Assembly (NCBI RefSeq): GCF_003946605.1
Contig: NZ_RHOQ01000004.1
Location: 62,001-126,000 of the forward strand
Direction of reading: 5' to 3'
DNA: 64,000 bases
DNA from: Companilactobacillus baiquanensis
GTDB lineage: Bacteria > Bacillota > Bacilli > Lactobacillales > Lactobacillaceae
Shown here piece after piece: positions 36,423-45,383 of this stretch. Numbering within the stretch: position 1 is the stretch's first letter; every line of letters starts with the position of its first letter. A program made the position numbers and the translations under genes. The notes beneath the pieces are model-generated. The model was not told the origin of the DNA, searched no databases, and saw only the letters and a list, made by a program, of their open reading frames with translations.

Positions 36423-36454
36423 AACGCTTACAGTGCAAGTCTTTTGTAAGCGTT
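36423..36454. repeat. Inverted repeat between ptsH and clpE
   Basis: AACGCTTACA (36423-36432) and TGTAAGCGTT (36445-36454), perfect 10-bp arms, 12-bp spacer. Each arm resembles part of a cre site (TGTAAGCGTT) but lacks the final CA. Could regulate ptsHI or clpE. Confidence 0.5.
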
Positions 36455-36505
36455 CATCTTTGTGATACACATTTACCTATTATATGTAGAAAAAATACTC
36501 AAGGC

Positions 36506-36532
36506 TTAGCACTTGCATTCCACGAGTGCTAA
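36506..36532 (+). promoter_or_regulatory. CIRCE operator (HrcA) upstream of clpE
   Basis: TTAGCACTT-N9-GAGTGCTAA: one mismatch to the CIRCE consensus, 46 bp before the clpE start. Implies HrcA control. Confidence 0.9.
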
Positions 36533-36577
36533 TTATATACTACCCATGTATCCTGAAACAGGAAAGGTGGGGTGCGA

Positions 36578-38788
36578 ATGCTTTGTCAGAATTGTCATAA
36601 AAATGAAGCTACAATTCATTTATATACAAGCGTTAATGGTCAACGTACAGAAATCAATCTCTGTCAAGATTGCTATCAACGTCTAAGAAATCAAGCTAAC
36701 GAAGGTATAAATAATATGGCACAAAATCCAAACGGTTTTTCTAGTTTTGAAGATTTGTTTAATGCCTTAGGAAATCCTCAAATGGCTAATGGTGTTGAAC
36801 AAGGTCCACAAACCCAAACTGGCGGTGGAAACGGCAATGGTCGTGGTCGCCAAGGCGGTAACGGAGTTTTAGGTCAATATGGTGTTGATCTAACTGCCCT
36901 TGCCAAAAAAGGTCAAATTGACCCAGTTATTGGTCGAGACAAGGAAATCCAAAGAGTTATTGAAATTTTAAATAGAAGAACTAAAAATAATCCGGTTCTA
37001 ATCGGTGAAGCTGGTGTTGGTAAAACAGCAGTTGTTGAAGGACTCGCCCAAAAGATCGTTGACGGTGACGTTCCTGAAAAATTACAAAATAAACGAGTTG
37101 TACGTCTAGATGTCGTCTCACTTGTACAAGGTACTGGTGTTCGTGGTCAATTCGAGCAAAGAATGCAACAATTGATCAAAGAATTACAACAAAATAAAGA
37201 AATCATCCTATTTATAGATGAAATTCATGAAATTGTTGGTGCCGGTAATGCTGAAGGTGGAATGGATGCTGGTAATGTTTTGAAACCTGCCCTAGCCCGT
37301 GGCGATTTGCAACTAGTCGGTGCAACTACACTTAAAGAATACAGAACTATCGAAAAAGATTCAGCTCTTGAACGTCGTTTACAACCTGTTCAAGTTGATG
37401 AACCTAGCGTTGAAGAAACAGTTCAAATTCTTAAAGGTATCCAACCTAAATATGAAGCTTATCATCATGTTAAATATTCAAATGAAGCTATTAAAGCCGC
37501 TGCAGAATTGTCTGCTAGATATATCCAAGACAGATTCTTGCCCGATAAGGCAATTGACTTGATCGATGAAGCAGGTTCTAAAAAGAATTTGCAAATAAAT
37601 CACGTCGATATGGCCGAAATTGATAATAAGATCTCTGATGCTGAAGTTCAAAAGCAAGCTGCTCTACGTAATGAAGATTATGAAAAAGCTGCCTATTATA
37701 GAGATCAAGTAACTAAATTCCAAAAGATGAAGGATTCCGCTAAGGACGAACCCGTTGATAAGAGTATCGTTAGCGAAAAAGAAATCGAAAAAATCATCGA
37801 AGAGAAGACAAATATTCCAGTTGGTGAATTGAAGTCTAACGAACAAGCTCAATTGAAGAATCTTGAACCTGATTTGAAATCACACGTCATTGGTCAAGAC
37901 GAAGCTGTTAGCCAAGTTGCTAAAGCCATTCGTCGTAACAGAGTTGGTTTTAATAAGTCTGGTCGTCCAATCGGTAGTTTCCTATTTGTAGGTCCTACTG
38001 GTGTTGGTAAAACTGAACTTGCTAAACAACTTGCACGTGAATTATTTGGTACAGAAGATTCAATGATCCGTTTTGATATGTCTGAGTACATGGAAAAGCA
38101 CAGTGTGTCAAAACTTATCGGTTCGCCTCCAGGGTATGTTGGTTACGAAGAAGCTGGTCAATTAACTGAAAAGGTTCGTCGTAATCCATATAGTTTGATC
38201 TTACTTGATGAGATCGAGAAAGCTCATCCAGATGTCATGCACATGTTCTTACAAATTCTTGATGATGGTCGTTTGACTGATTCTCAAGGTAGAACGGTCA
38301 GCTTTAAAGATACTATCATCATCATGACATCTAACGCCGGTCAAGGATTGCAAGAAGCTAACGTTGGATTTGGTGCTGAAGCAACTGGTAATACACATTC
38401 AATTATGAATCGTTTATCAGAATTCTTTAAACCTGAATTCTTGAACAGATTTGATGGTATCGTTGAATTTAATTCTCTAACTAAGACAAATCTTTTGAGT
38501 ATCGTTGATTTAATGCTTGATGATACTAATAAGATGATTGCTGATCAAGGTTTGAGTATTCACGTTACTAAAGATGCTAAAGAGAAACTAGTTGATCTTG
38601 GCTTTAATCCTAAGATGGGTGCTCGTCCATTGAGAAGAGTTATCGAGGAACAAGTTGAAGACAAAGTAGCCGATTATTATTTGGATCATCCAAACGATAA
38701 GAAGCTTGAAGCTAGAATAAATAACGGTGAAATCAATATTACTAAATATGATGAACCGGCTCAAGCAGACGTAAAAGAAGATAAATAA
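36578..38788 (+). CDS. clpE: ATP-dependent Clp protease ATP-binding subunit ClpE
   Basis: Hsp100 unfoldase that feeds ClpP and is induced by heat. 736 aa. The N-terminal zinc finger [15 protein letters not shown]...CQDCY is the ClpE hallmark. AAA domain 1 has [13 protein letters not shown] and FIDEIHEI; a UVR-type segment is near 360-395; AAA domain 2 has [12 protein letters not shown] and [13 protein letters not shown] start at ATG 36578 with AAAGGTGG upstream. Regulated by the CIRCE element; I did not find a tandem CtsR box. Confidence 0.95.
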   Translation: MLCQNCHKNEATIHLYTSVNGQRTEINLCQDCYQRLRNQANEGINNMAQNPNGFSSFEDLFNALGNPQMANGVEQGPQTQTGGGNGNGRGRQGGNGVLGQYGVDLTALAKKGQIDPVIGRDKEIQRVIEILNRRTKNNPVLIGEAGVGKTAVVEGLAQKIVDGDVPEKLQNKRVVRLDVVSLVQGTGVRGQFEQRMQQLIKELQQNKEIILFIDEIHEIVGAGNAEGGMDAGNVLKPALARGDLQLVGATTLKEYRTIEKDSALERRLQPVQVDEPSVEETVQILKGIQPKYEAYHHVKYSNEAIKAAAELSARYIQDRFLPDKAIDLIDEAGSKKNLQINHVDMAEIDNKISDAEVQKQAALRNEDYEKAAYYRDQVTKFQKMKDSAKDEPVDKSIVSEKEIEKIIEEKTNIPVGELKSNEQAQLKNLEPDLKSHVIGQDEAVSQVAKAIRRNRVGFNKSGRPIGSFLFVGPTGVGKTELAKQLARELFGTEDSMIRFDMSEYMEKHSVSKLIGSPPGYVGYEEAGQLTEKVRRNPYSLILLDEIEKAHPDVMHMFLQILDDGRLTDSQGRTVSFKDTIIIMTSNAGQGLQEANVGFGAEATGNTHSIMNRLSEFFKPEFLNRFDGIVEFNSLTKTNLLSIVDLMLDDTNKMIADQGLSIHVTKDAKEKLVDLGFNPKMGARPLRRVIEEQVEDKVADYYLDHPNDKKLEARINNGEINITKYDEPAQADVKEDK

Positions 38789-38795
38789 TTTAATA

Positions 38796-38834
38796 AAACA
38801 CGAAAGAACTTAAAAAATTCTTTCGTGTTTTTTA
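38796..38834 (+). terminator. Terminator of clpE
   Basis: AAAACACGAAAGAA / TTCTTTCGTGTTTT with T-run. Confidence 0.88.
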
Positions 38835-38956
38835 TATTTCTATTAAGTTATTTGATATCCAGTCTCCAAGGCCTAGTTTCTGATTTTAATATGGTAGAAT
38901 TACTGTAATTTATAGACTGCCAGAGTAATCTGAGAAATTAAATCGGGGGAATGGAA

Positions 38957-39931
38957 ATGACAAATAATTTAATCTCTCAAAACGTTAAAAGACTTAATCG
39001 TAATGACGTTTCAATAACAGTACGATATATTGATTCAGTCGGAAATCCAGTAGCTGACGAAGTTACTTTAGAAGGACACTACTTGGATAAATTAGATATA
39101 CCTTGGAAATCAATTCCTGGTTATGTTTTGTCTTCGATTCAACACTTCCAACAGACTTTTATTCCAAGTGATGAAGGAATATCTTTGATCTATTCACAAC
39201 AAGTAGCCGCTCCTGTCGTTATTTATCACAGAAATACCCGTGGTGAATTGATCTCTAATCCGCAATACTTAACTGGGGAGTTAAATAAATCATATAACGC
39301 TCAACCATTAGAAGATGCCGCCAAATATTTAGTTAAAAATCAAAAATCAGCAAACGGTACCTTCTCTAATGAAGTAAAAGAATACGAATTCGTCTATAAC
39401 ACTGCTTCTTTAGAAAAAGTCGACATCCCTGATAACTTATTTGTTCAAACGCTAAGTAATTCAAATGTTTACGAAAGACCAAACGCCCCCTATCCTTTGG
39501 AAAAACAAATTCCATACAATACTTCGTGGCACGTTTACGAAGCGCTAAAGGAAACTTACCGCGATATATATTGGTATAATTTAGGCGGAAGCACTTGGAT
39601 ATCAAGTCAGGAAAACATCAAAACTTTAAATATCAAAAATTACACAATGACTCAAAAGATGCTCAACACTCCTCTAGCATCAACCGTTGATAATATCAGT
39701 TTCACTTATCAAATAATTGATAGCATTGATATTAATCGTCGAGTAAAAGTTTTATATTACGCTGATCATAGTGTTACTGCCTGGGAAACTCCTTACGGTG
39801 ATATGATCAATAATCGTTATAAAGGTGGTCAACAAGTTTTTGTTATTCGTTTGATCCAACTTGATAATCAAAGTATCTGGGCACAATTAGAAGATGGTTA
39901 TTATATTGAGAGCAAGTATTTGGATCTTTAG
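38957..39931 (+). CDS. MucBP-domain protein without signal peptide
   Basis: 324 aa. Two MucBP-like modules: DVSITVRYIDSVGNPVADEVTLEGHYLDK... (about 15-80) and APVVIYHRNTRGELISNPQYLTGELNKSYNA (about 85-150), normally found in surface adhesins. The remainder (about 160-324) is a beta-rich, SH3-like region with YWYNLGGSTWI and IWAQLEDGYYIESKYL. No signal peptide, LPxTG or membrane helix is visible, which is odd for a mucin-binding module. RBS GGGGGA fits ATG 38957 better than 38951. Confidence 0.75.
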   Translation: MTNNLISQNVKRLNRNDVSITVRYIDSVGNPVADEVTLEGHYLDKLDIPWKSIPGYVLSSIQHFQQTFIPSDEGISLIYSQQVAAPVVIYHRNTRGELISNPQYLTGELNKSYNAQPLEDAAKYLVKNQKSANGTFSNEVKEYEFVYNTASLEKVDIPDNLFVQTLSNSNVYERPNAPYPLEKQIPYNTSWHVYEALKETYRDIYWYNLGGSTWISSQENIKTLNIKNYTMTQKMLNTPLASTVDNISFTYQIIDSIDINRRVKVLYYADHSVTAWETPYGDMINNRYKGGQQVFVIRLIQLDNQSIWAQLEDGYYIESKYLDL

Positions 39932-39949
39932 TTAGATTTTAGAAAGAAG

Positions 39950-39993
39950 AACAGACATAGTAATCCGATTTTGGATTATTATGTCTGTTTTAG
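39950..39993 (+). terminator. Terminator of the MucBP gene
   Basis: AACAGACATAGTAATCC / GGATTATTATGTCTGTT, one mismatch, then T-run. Confidence 0.85.
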
Positions 39994-40021
39994 TTTAATT
40001 AGATGTTTAATTTGTTGAAAC

Positions 40022-40132
40022 GCGTGCCATAAGGCAGAGACCTCCGCTTAGCTACGGATGGCGAATAATTGAAAGTGCACAATTACTCGCCATCCTAGGC
40101 TATGCTCAGTCTCTAACCGCCTTATGGCACGC
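40022..40132 (+). repeat. Structured repeat family A, copy A2 (111 bp)
   Basis: Same outer arms as A1 (GCGTGCCATAAGGC / GCCTTATGGCACGC) but the inner hairpin is GGATGGCGAATAATTG / CAATTACTCGCCATCC with loop AAAGTGCA. Six bp from the AEC-carrier stop codon. Confidence 0.88.
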
Positions 40133-40138
40133 TCTGAC

Positions 40139-41056
40139 CTACACAAAAGCAAAAACCAACGGTATAGTAACTAAACTAAGTAAGGTCGACAAACTCATCA
40201 ACGAAATTGCGGGACCTGCATCATCATGTGCTTGTAATGTAAACAATACGACTATGCCTGCTACTGGACAGGCTGCCATTATCACGGTCGTATACAATGC
40301 TATCTCCGATACTCCTAATAGCTTTAATATAAATACCATTAATATAGGAAAGATTAAATTTCTTAATACAATGGTCAGGCCAATATTCTTATCTAGCATT
40401 TCACGTGAAAACTTAATATTTGCCAGACTATTACCGATAATTATCATCGACAAAGGTGTATTGATCGATCCGACGTATTTTACTACTTGATTCAATGTTC
40501 CGGGAATCTTAAACATGGTTAAAAACATGATCAGTCCTAAAGCGATGGCAATAATGTTGGGATTTAATAAAATTTGTTTCCAGTCGATTGATTCATTATT
40601 ATCTTTAGTTTTGAATAACGAAATCCCATGTGTCCAACTAAAGATGTTAAAAAATGCCAAAGAAACAACTGCGAAGAAAACTCCTTGTGCTCCAAATAAG
40701 GAACTGACTAAAGGTATACCCATAAATCCTGCATTGGAATATACACTACCATATTGAGTGATACGTCTAAGATTAGGATTTTTTATTCTTCCAAAAATAA
40801 AATGTGCGGCAACAATAGCAATAATATAAAACAAAAGAATTCCGATGGCGACTAAGATAAATTGCTGAATTCTTTTGGCGGAATAATCTTGTTCAAAAGC
40901 ATTGATGATCAAACAAGGCGAAACAATATATAACAAAATATTCGTCAGATCATTTGATGTTGACTCTTTCATGAAACCTACTTTATTAATCAAAACTCCC
41001 ACTAACATCAAGCAAAACATCAATATAATTTGATTAGTTAATTGAGCAACATTCAT
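40139..41056 (-). CDS. AEC-family transporter
   Basis: 305-aa membrane protein of the auxin-efflux-carrier family, with about ten helices in two halves (FCLMLVGVLINKVGFMKEST at the start; GSVYSNAGFMGIPLVSSLFG in the first half; MAACPVAGIVVLFTLQ in the second). Bacterial members move malate, citrate or other carboxylates; the substrate here is not evident. RBS AAGGAAGG. Its upstream region, shared with the divergent EIIA-like gene, contains a version of the putative LacI-family operator. Confidence 0.87.
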   Translation of the reverse strand: MNVAQLTNQIILMFCLMLVGVLINKVGFMKESTSNDLTNILLYIVSPCLIINAFEQDYSAKRIQQFILVAIGILLFYIIAIVAAHFIFGRIKNPNLRRITQYGSVYSNAGFMGIPLVSSLFGAQGVFFAVVSLAFFNIFSWTHGISLFKTKDNNESIDWKQILLNPNIIAIALGLIMFLTMFKIPGTLNQVVKYVGSINTPLSMIIIGNSLANIKFSREMLDKNIGLTIVLRNLIFPILMVFILKLLGVSEIALYTTVIMAACPVAGIVVLFTLQAHDDAGPAISLMSLSTLLSLVTIPLVFAFV

Positions 41057-41076
41057 AAAAAATCCTTCCTTATTTG

Positions 41077-41090
41077 TGAAACGGGTTCGA
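41077..41090 (-). promoter_or_regulatory. Candidate LacI-family operator at the AEC gene
   Basis: Minus strand TCGAACCCGTTTCA, 12 of 14 identical to the operator before the HAD-LacI operon (TGGAACGCGTTTCA). Confidence 0.45.
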
Positions 41091-41161
41091 TAGTTAAATT
41101 ATAACTGAAATTTTTCTTCACTACTGGCTGTAAAGGTTTACAGTTTTATTTAAATTTCCCC

Positions 41162-41191
41162 TTGACCTAAAACGCGTTTCACACCTTACAC
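41162..41191 (+). promoter_or_regulatory. Promoter with LacI-family operator before the EIIA-like gene
   Basis: -35 TTGACC (41162-41167) is followed at once by TAAAACGCGTTTCA (41168-41181); a weak -10 lies about 17 bp downstream. Nearly identical in arrangement to the promoter at 55049. Confidence 0.6.
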
Positions 41192-41222
41192 TTCAGTTGA
41201 ACAAATGTTAAAGGAGTGTTTT

Positions 41223-41672
41223 ATGATGAAACTAAATAAAAACAATGTTTTCGCAAACTTACCAATGTCAGATTATGATGAGGTCAAGGCACTATCTTTA
41301 ATTTCATATGCTGTTGCTAAAAAGCTAAATGTTTCGGAACAAGAAGTTAAAAGCAGCTTTTTGGCACGTGAAGCAACTTGCCCATCATCTATCGGTCAAA
41401 AGATCGCTATGCCAAAAGCAAGTGCTAGTGAAGTATCAGAACCTCAATTATTCGCCTTCACATCAGAAATGCCGATCGAATGGTTAAGTGTCGACAATAA
41501 ACCCGTCAACGTTTTCCTTGCTGTCGTAGCTTCTTCAGATGTTGAAATAGACTATGAAGGTATAAAACAACAATTATTAGCCAACGCTGATCTTTTACAA
41601 AAAGTAAAAGTTGATCCTGATCAATTAACTGATACTATTAATGGATTACTATTACAGGGAGTTGAGATTTAA
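41223..41672 (+). CDS. PTS EIIA-2-like protein lacking the phosphorylatable histidine
   Basis: 149-aa protein of the fructose/mannitol-type EIIA fold. The family's active-site segment (normally SIGxGIAIPH) reads SSIGQKIAMPKAS: Lys65 replaces the His, and no His is found elsewhere in the protein, so phosphotransfer is not expected. It stands alone, without EIIB or EIIC. It may be a regulatory relic or bind another partner. Start chosen at ATG 41223, 6 nt after AAAGGAG. Its promoter carries the putative LacI operator. Confidence 0.75.
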   Translation: MMKLNKNNVFANLPMSDYDEVKALSLISYAVAKKLNVSEQEVKSSFLAREATCPSSIGQKIAMPKASASEVSEPQLFAFTSEMPIEWLSVDNKPVNVFLAVVASSDVEIDYEGIKQQLLANADLLQKVKVDPDQLTDTINGLLLQGVEI

Positions 41673-41690
41673 GCAACCCCTATTTAATTT

Positions 41691-41723
41691 CTCTCACTCA
41701 AAACGAAGTGAGAGGAATTTTTT
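41691..41723. terminator. Bidirectional terminator
   Basis: CTCTCACT / AGTGAGAG stem plus T-run, between the EIIA-like gene and the convergent TetR gene. Confidence 0.75.
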
Positions 41724-42288
41724 AGTTTAAGAAGGTTTTTAATCCTGATTGATTTAAACGAATTAAACGATCTTTAAATTCTTCTTTAGTCAATTGGACC
41801 TGCCCTTTTTCATATAATCTAAAAAGCATCAGAGTATTTCTGATCATAAAACTGGCGCTAATATATGCATCGATCTGCGTTATGTTAAAAGATTCTTTCA
41901 GGGCACTAGCAAAACCATCGCAAACTAAACGTTCTACCTTTCTGGATAAAAAGCTGTAATCGTCAGAAGTAAGGACGAACGAATAAAAATCTCTGGATTG
42001 CTCAAAATAATCAACTATACCGTCAAATAGATCTGCTGGATGAGTTAATGTATCATGTAACGATTTACCCGCAATAATTTCTAGTAATTGGTCCGCCAAT
42101 TCTCCAGCAAAAGTATTAACAAAATCGTCGATCGAATCGTAATGTAAATAAAAAGTTTTGCGATTAATTTTGGCATTATCTGTTAATTCTTTAACTGTTA
42201 TGTCTCGATATTTATGAATTTTGGATAAATCTCTAAAGGATTTTTTTAAAGCTTGATTAGTTCTTTGTACTCTTTTATCTATTTTCAT
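41722..42288 (-). CDS. TetR/AcrR-family transcriptional regulator
   Basis: 188 aa. The N-terminal helix-turn-helix reads HKYRDITVKELTDNAKINRKTFYLHYDSIDDFV; the C-terminal ligand/dimer domain is of the TetR_C type seen in regulators beside YhgE/Pip genes. It is divergent from the YhgE gene, and the intergenic region has a perfect palindrome suited as operator, so repression of that gene and itself is likely. RBS GGGGAG. Confidence 0.87.
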   Translation of the reverse strand: MKIDKRVQRTNQALKKSFRDLSKIHKYRDITVKELTDNAKINRKTFYLHYDSIDDFVNTFAGELADQLLEIIAGKSLHDTLTHPADLFDGIVDYFEQSRDFYSFVLTSDDYSFLSRKVERLVCDGFASALKESFNITQIDAYISASFMIRNTLMLFRLYEKGQVQLTKEEFKDRLIRLNQSGLKTFLN

Positions 42289-42393
42289 AATTTAACTCCC
42301 CAGATCTAACTGACATCTTCAAAAGATATGTGGCTTAATTCTCACATCAAGCAAATTTGTTGTGGAAATTTAAGTTCATAGTTATTATTATTT

Positions 42394-42409
42394 ATACTCA
42401 TGTGAGTAT
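42394..42409. promoter_or_regulatory. Palindromic operator between tetR and yhgE genes
   Basis: ATACTCA-TG-TGAGTAT, perfect 7-bp arms, followed at 42410-42420 by a further half-like AAGTATTCACAT and a -10-like TATAAT (42424-42429). Confidence 0.65.
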
Positions 42410-42459
42410 TAAGTATTCACATCTATAATACAACACTTTTTAAAAATTGGGAGAAAAAA

Positions 42460-45045
42460 ATGATAAAAGCGGAATGGCAATATTTACTAAAACATAAATT
42501 TATGATGCTGGTTCTGATTGTTATTATGTTCATCCCTTCGATTTATTCAGTTACTTTCCTAAAATCGATGTGGGATCCTTACGGCGAACTCGGTAACCTT
42601 CCCGTAGCGGTGATCAATAATGATAAATCAGTCACTTATCGTGGAACCAAGTTATCAGTTGGGAAGGATTTATCCAAAAACCTCAAAAAATCTGATGCAA
42701 TGGATTTTAAAATCTTAACTTCTAAAAAAGAAGCAGCCAAGGGACTAGACGAAGGAAAATACTACATGGTAGTAACAATTCCGAAGGATTTTTCTAAAAG
42801 CGCTACTACTCTTTTAAAGAAGAAACCTGATAAAATGGTCCTTCATTATAAAACTAGTGCTGGTCATAATTTTATCGCTTCTAAGATGACCGCATCAGCT
42901 GCTAAAACGGCAGCTGAACAAGTTTCACAGCAAGTTACTAAAACTTACTCCAAAACACTCTTCTCAGCTATTCAAAAATTAGGTAAAGGTATGGATACCG
43001 CTGCCAAAGGTGGAGATAAGTTAACTTCTGGTAGTAAGAAACTTGCTTCTGCAAATGATCAAGTAACTTCAGGTTTAAATACTTTATCCAGTAGCTCATT
43101 AACATTTTCAAATGGTGCAACAACTTTGAATAATGGATTAAATCAATACATTTCCGGAGTTAATCAGGCTGCTTCTGGTAGTCAAACTTTGAGTAGTGGT
43201 CTTGATACTTTAAATAATCAGTCAGCAACCTTGGTTAGTGGTGTCAGCCAATTAGCAACCGGATCTAATACATTGAGCTCTGGTGTTCAAAGCTATACTT
43301 CTGGTGTAGATCAATTGAATACAGCCGCTAACACTTTGAATTCTGGTACTAATTCTCTAGTTAGTGGAACTAATACTTTAGCAACTAGTTCTAACACTTT
43401 AAACTCTGGAATCGGCCAACTATATACAGCCAGTGGGGAATTAACCTCACAGCTACAAAAAGTCAGTTCTGGTGTAAGTAGCAGTCAATCACAGCTTTCG
43501 CAACTAAGTAGTGCTTTATCAAGTGCTCAAAGCCAACTATCAAATTCAGCAACTCAATCAGCTGCAATTAAATCTGATATGCAAACTTTACAACAAGCCA
43601 TTGCTGCTCAATCAAGTTCAAATAATTCAGACGTAGCTCAAAAGGTTTCAGAAGCTGCTGATCAGCAAAACTTAACTCCTGATCAAAAATCTGCCATGTT
43701 GGCGGCTGTAAATAGTGCTAACACAAAATCAGATACTTCAGCACTTCAAAGTGCTGCCGCTAGTTTAAGCAGTGATTTATCAAGTCTAAATACTGGATCA
43801 ACTAACTTATCCGGTTTACAAAGTGCTTTAAGTACAGCTGGAAGTTCACAAGCAGAACTTGCTACAGCCCTAGCACAACTAGCAAGCGGTTCGCAAACAA
43901 TAACTAATCAATTAGGAACTGCTTCAAGTGGTATGAACCAACTAACACAAGGTATGAACCAATTAAATTCAAGCAGTTCACAACTAGCCAGTGGTACTAG
44001 TCAAATTGCTGCTGGAACTGGACAACTAGCAAGTAATAGCTCGACATTAAACAATGGTGCAGCAACTTTAGCTAGTGGAATAAATTCCATGAATGGACAA
44101 ATGCCAGCCTTGCAAAGTGGAGTTTCCCAACTTGATTCAGGAGCACAAACACTAACCTCTGGTTTGAATACACTTCAATCAAGCGGATCACAGTTAACCT
44201 CTGGTGCTACTACATTAGCAAGTGGAGCTACTCAAATTGCCAGCGGTTCACAGACTTTAGCCAGTGGTTCTTCTCAAATGGGAGAAGGTATAAATCAAGT
44301 TTATAATGGTAATAAAGAATTAGCATCACAATTATCTAATGGTGCTAAACAAGCCAAAGTCGACCCTACCAAGTTAACTTATAATCAAATTGCAAAACCC
44401 ACAACTACTAAACACACAGAACGTGATGATGCACCGAATAATGGTACCGGTATGGCACCTTACATGCTATCAGTATCATTATTCATCGGCGCATTAGCCT
44501 TTAATTTGATGTTTGATACGTATACACCAAGAAAATATCCTCACAGTGGTGTCTCATGGTGGGCAAGTAAAGCTTCACTTAATACAGCTTTTGTTATCGG
44601 TGAAAGTGTCATCGTTTACTTCCTAATGAAAGTAGTAGACGGCTTAGCACCAATACATCCCGGAGCAACCTTTGTGATGATTTTCTTAACAGCAATGATG
44701 TTCATGATGATAGTCTCCTGGTTAAATCTAGTATTAGGAAAAGTCGGGTCGTTTATCAGTTTGGTCCTATTAGTCTTACAACTAGGAGGATCAGCCGGAA
44801 CCTATCCAATTCAACTATCAGATAAGTTCTTCAATGTAATTAACCCCTGGTTACCAATGTCATATACAGTAACAGGATTAAGAAATACCTTAATGACCGG
44901 AAATTCAGCACTGCCACAAATGATCTATACAATGTTAGTAAGTTTAGTCTTCGTTGTACTTTGCTTATTATTCTTCATTCGTCGTAGATCCCGCATCAAA
45001 GAAATTGATTTCACCAAAGAATCATCAGAACAAAATTTAGTTTAA
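42460..45045 (+). CDS. YhgE/Pip-domain (phage infection protein-like) membrane protein
   Basis: 861 aa. One helix near 14-35 is followed by the conserved YhgE N-terminal domain (GNLPVAVINNDKSVTYRGTKLSVGKDL). Residues about 180-640 form a long Ser/Ala/Gly/Gln/Leu-rich repeat (SGxxxLxxGxxxL), probably an extended coiled-coil-like extracellular stalk. The C terminus has about six helices of the ABC-2 permease type. Relatives include the Pip phage receptor of Lactococcus and type VII-associated proteins; transport substrate unknown. Divergent tetR gene suggests inducible expression. Confidence 0.88.
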   Translation: MIKAEWQYLLKHKFMMLVLIVIMFIPSIYSVTFLKSMWDPYGELGNLPVAVINNDKSVTYRGTKLSVGKDLSKNLKKSDAMDFKILTSKKEAAKGLDEGKYYMVVTIPKDFSKSATTLLKKKPDKMVLHYKTSAGHNFIASKMTASAAKTAAEQVSQQVTKTYSKTLFSAIQKLGKGMDTAAKGGDKLTSGSKKLASANDQVTSGLNTLSSSSLTFSNGATTLNNGLNQYISGVNQAASGSQTLSSGLDTLNNQSATLVSGVSQLATGSNTLSSGVQSYTSGVDQLNTAANTLNSGTNSLVSGTNTLATSSNTLNSGIGQLYTASGELTSQLQKVSSGVSSSQSQLSQLSSALSSAQSQLSNSATQSAAIKSDMQTLQQAIAAQSSSNNSDVAQKVSEAADQQNLTPDQKSAMLAAVNSANTKSDTSALQSAAASLSSDLSSLNTGSTNLSGLQSALSTAGSSQAELATALAQLASGSQTITNQLGTASSGMNQLTQGMNQLNSSSSQLASGTSQIAAGTGQLASNSSTLNNGAATLASGINSMNGQMPALQSGVSQLDSGAQTLTSGLNTLQSSGSQLTSGATTLASGATQIASGSQTLASGSSQMGEGINQVYNGNKELASQLSNGAKQAKVDPTKLTYNQIAKPTTTKHTERDDAPNNGTGMAPYMLSVSLFIGALAFNLMFDTYTPRKYPHSGVSWWASKASLNTAFVIGESVIVYFLMKVVDGLAPIHPGATFVMIFLTAMMFMMIVSWLNLVLGKVGSFISLVLLVLQLGGSAGTYPIQLSDKFFNVINPWLPMSYTVTGLRNTLMTGNSALPQMIYTMLVSLVFVVLCLLFFIRRRSRIKEIDFTKESSEQNLV

Positions 45046-45068
45046 TATTATATTTTTAACAAAAATAA

Positions 45069-45116
45069 ATAGGATCAGTATTCTGAAAAAAATCAGATTA
45101 CTGATCCTATTTGATT
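45069..45116 (+). terminator. Terminator of the YhgE gene
   Basis: AAATAGGATCAGTA / TACTGATCCTATTT stem extended by TCTGA/TCAGA, then T-rich. Confidence 0.8.
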
Positions 45117-45141
45117 TAATACGAGAAAATCGAATATCTAA

Positions 45142-45313
45142 GTCGGAGGAAAAAAGCACTAAAAGCCAGCAGTGAAAGTATTGTTAGCGATTTATCGCTT
45201 ACAATACCGGACGTATTTCAAGATTCGCGTATTGTGCGAAGCTTGAAATCTAGTCTTGAGACAACGACTAAAGACGGTCCCACAGCAGGCTTTTAGTGCT
45301 TTTTCCCGGAGAC
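45142..45313 (+). repeat. Structured repeat family B, copy B3 (172 bp)
   Basis: Closing arms GGAAAAAAGCACTAAAAGCC (45148-45167) and GGCTTTTAGTGCTTTTTCC (from 45288). Inner hairpins GTATTG...CAATAC with AGCGAT/ATCGCT; ATTTCAAGATTCGC/GCGAAGCTTGAAAT; AGTCTTGAG region with CTAAAGACG. Differs from B1 and B2 in arm sequence but keeps the pairing. Confidence 0.88.
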
Positions 45314-45336
45314 TGGAGCTTAAACGTTATTAAAAC

Positions 45337-45379
45337 GTGTTATATAAAGCAGAGACCTCCGCTTAGCTACGGATAACAC
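45337..45379 (+). repeat. Shortened family A element, A4
   Basis: Contains the core AGAGACCTCCGCTTAGCTAC identical to A2, but the 3' half is absent; instead new arms GTGTTAT / ATAACAC close around the core. It lies 4 bp from the relP stop. Confidence 0.65.
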
Positions 45380-45383
45380 TCTT

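Noticed and set aside
42990..44340. Low-complexity direct repeats
   Set aside because: Coding repeat (Ser/Gly/Leu/Gln-rich stalk) of the YhgE/Pip protein, not a separate DNA element.
42460..45045. Phage infection protein as a sign of prophage
   Set aside because: It is a host membrane protein family; no phage genes are nearby.
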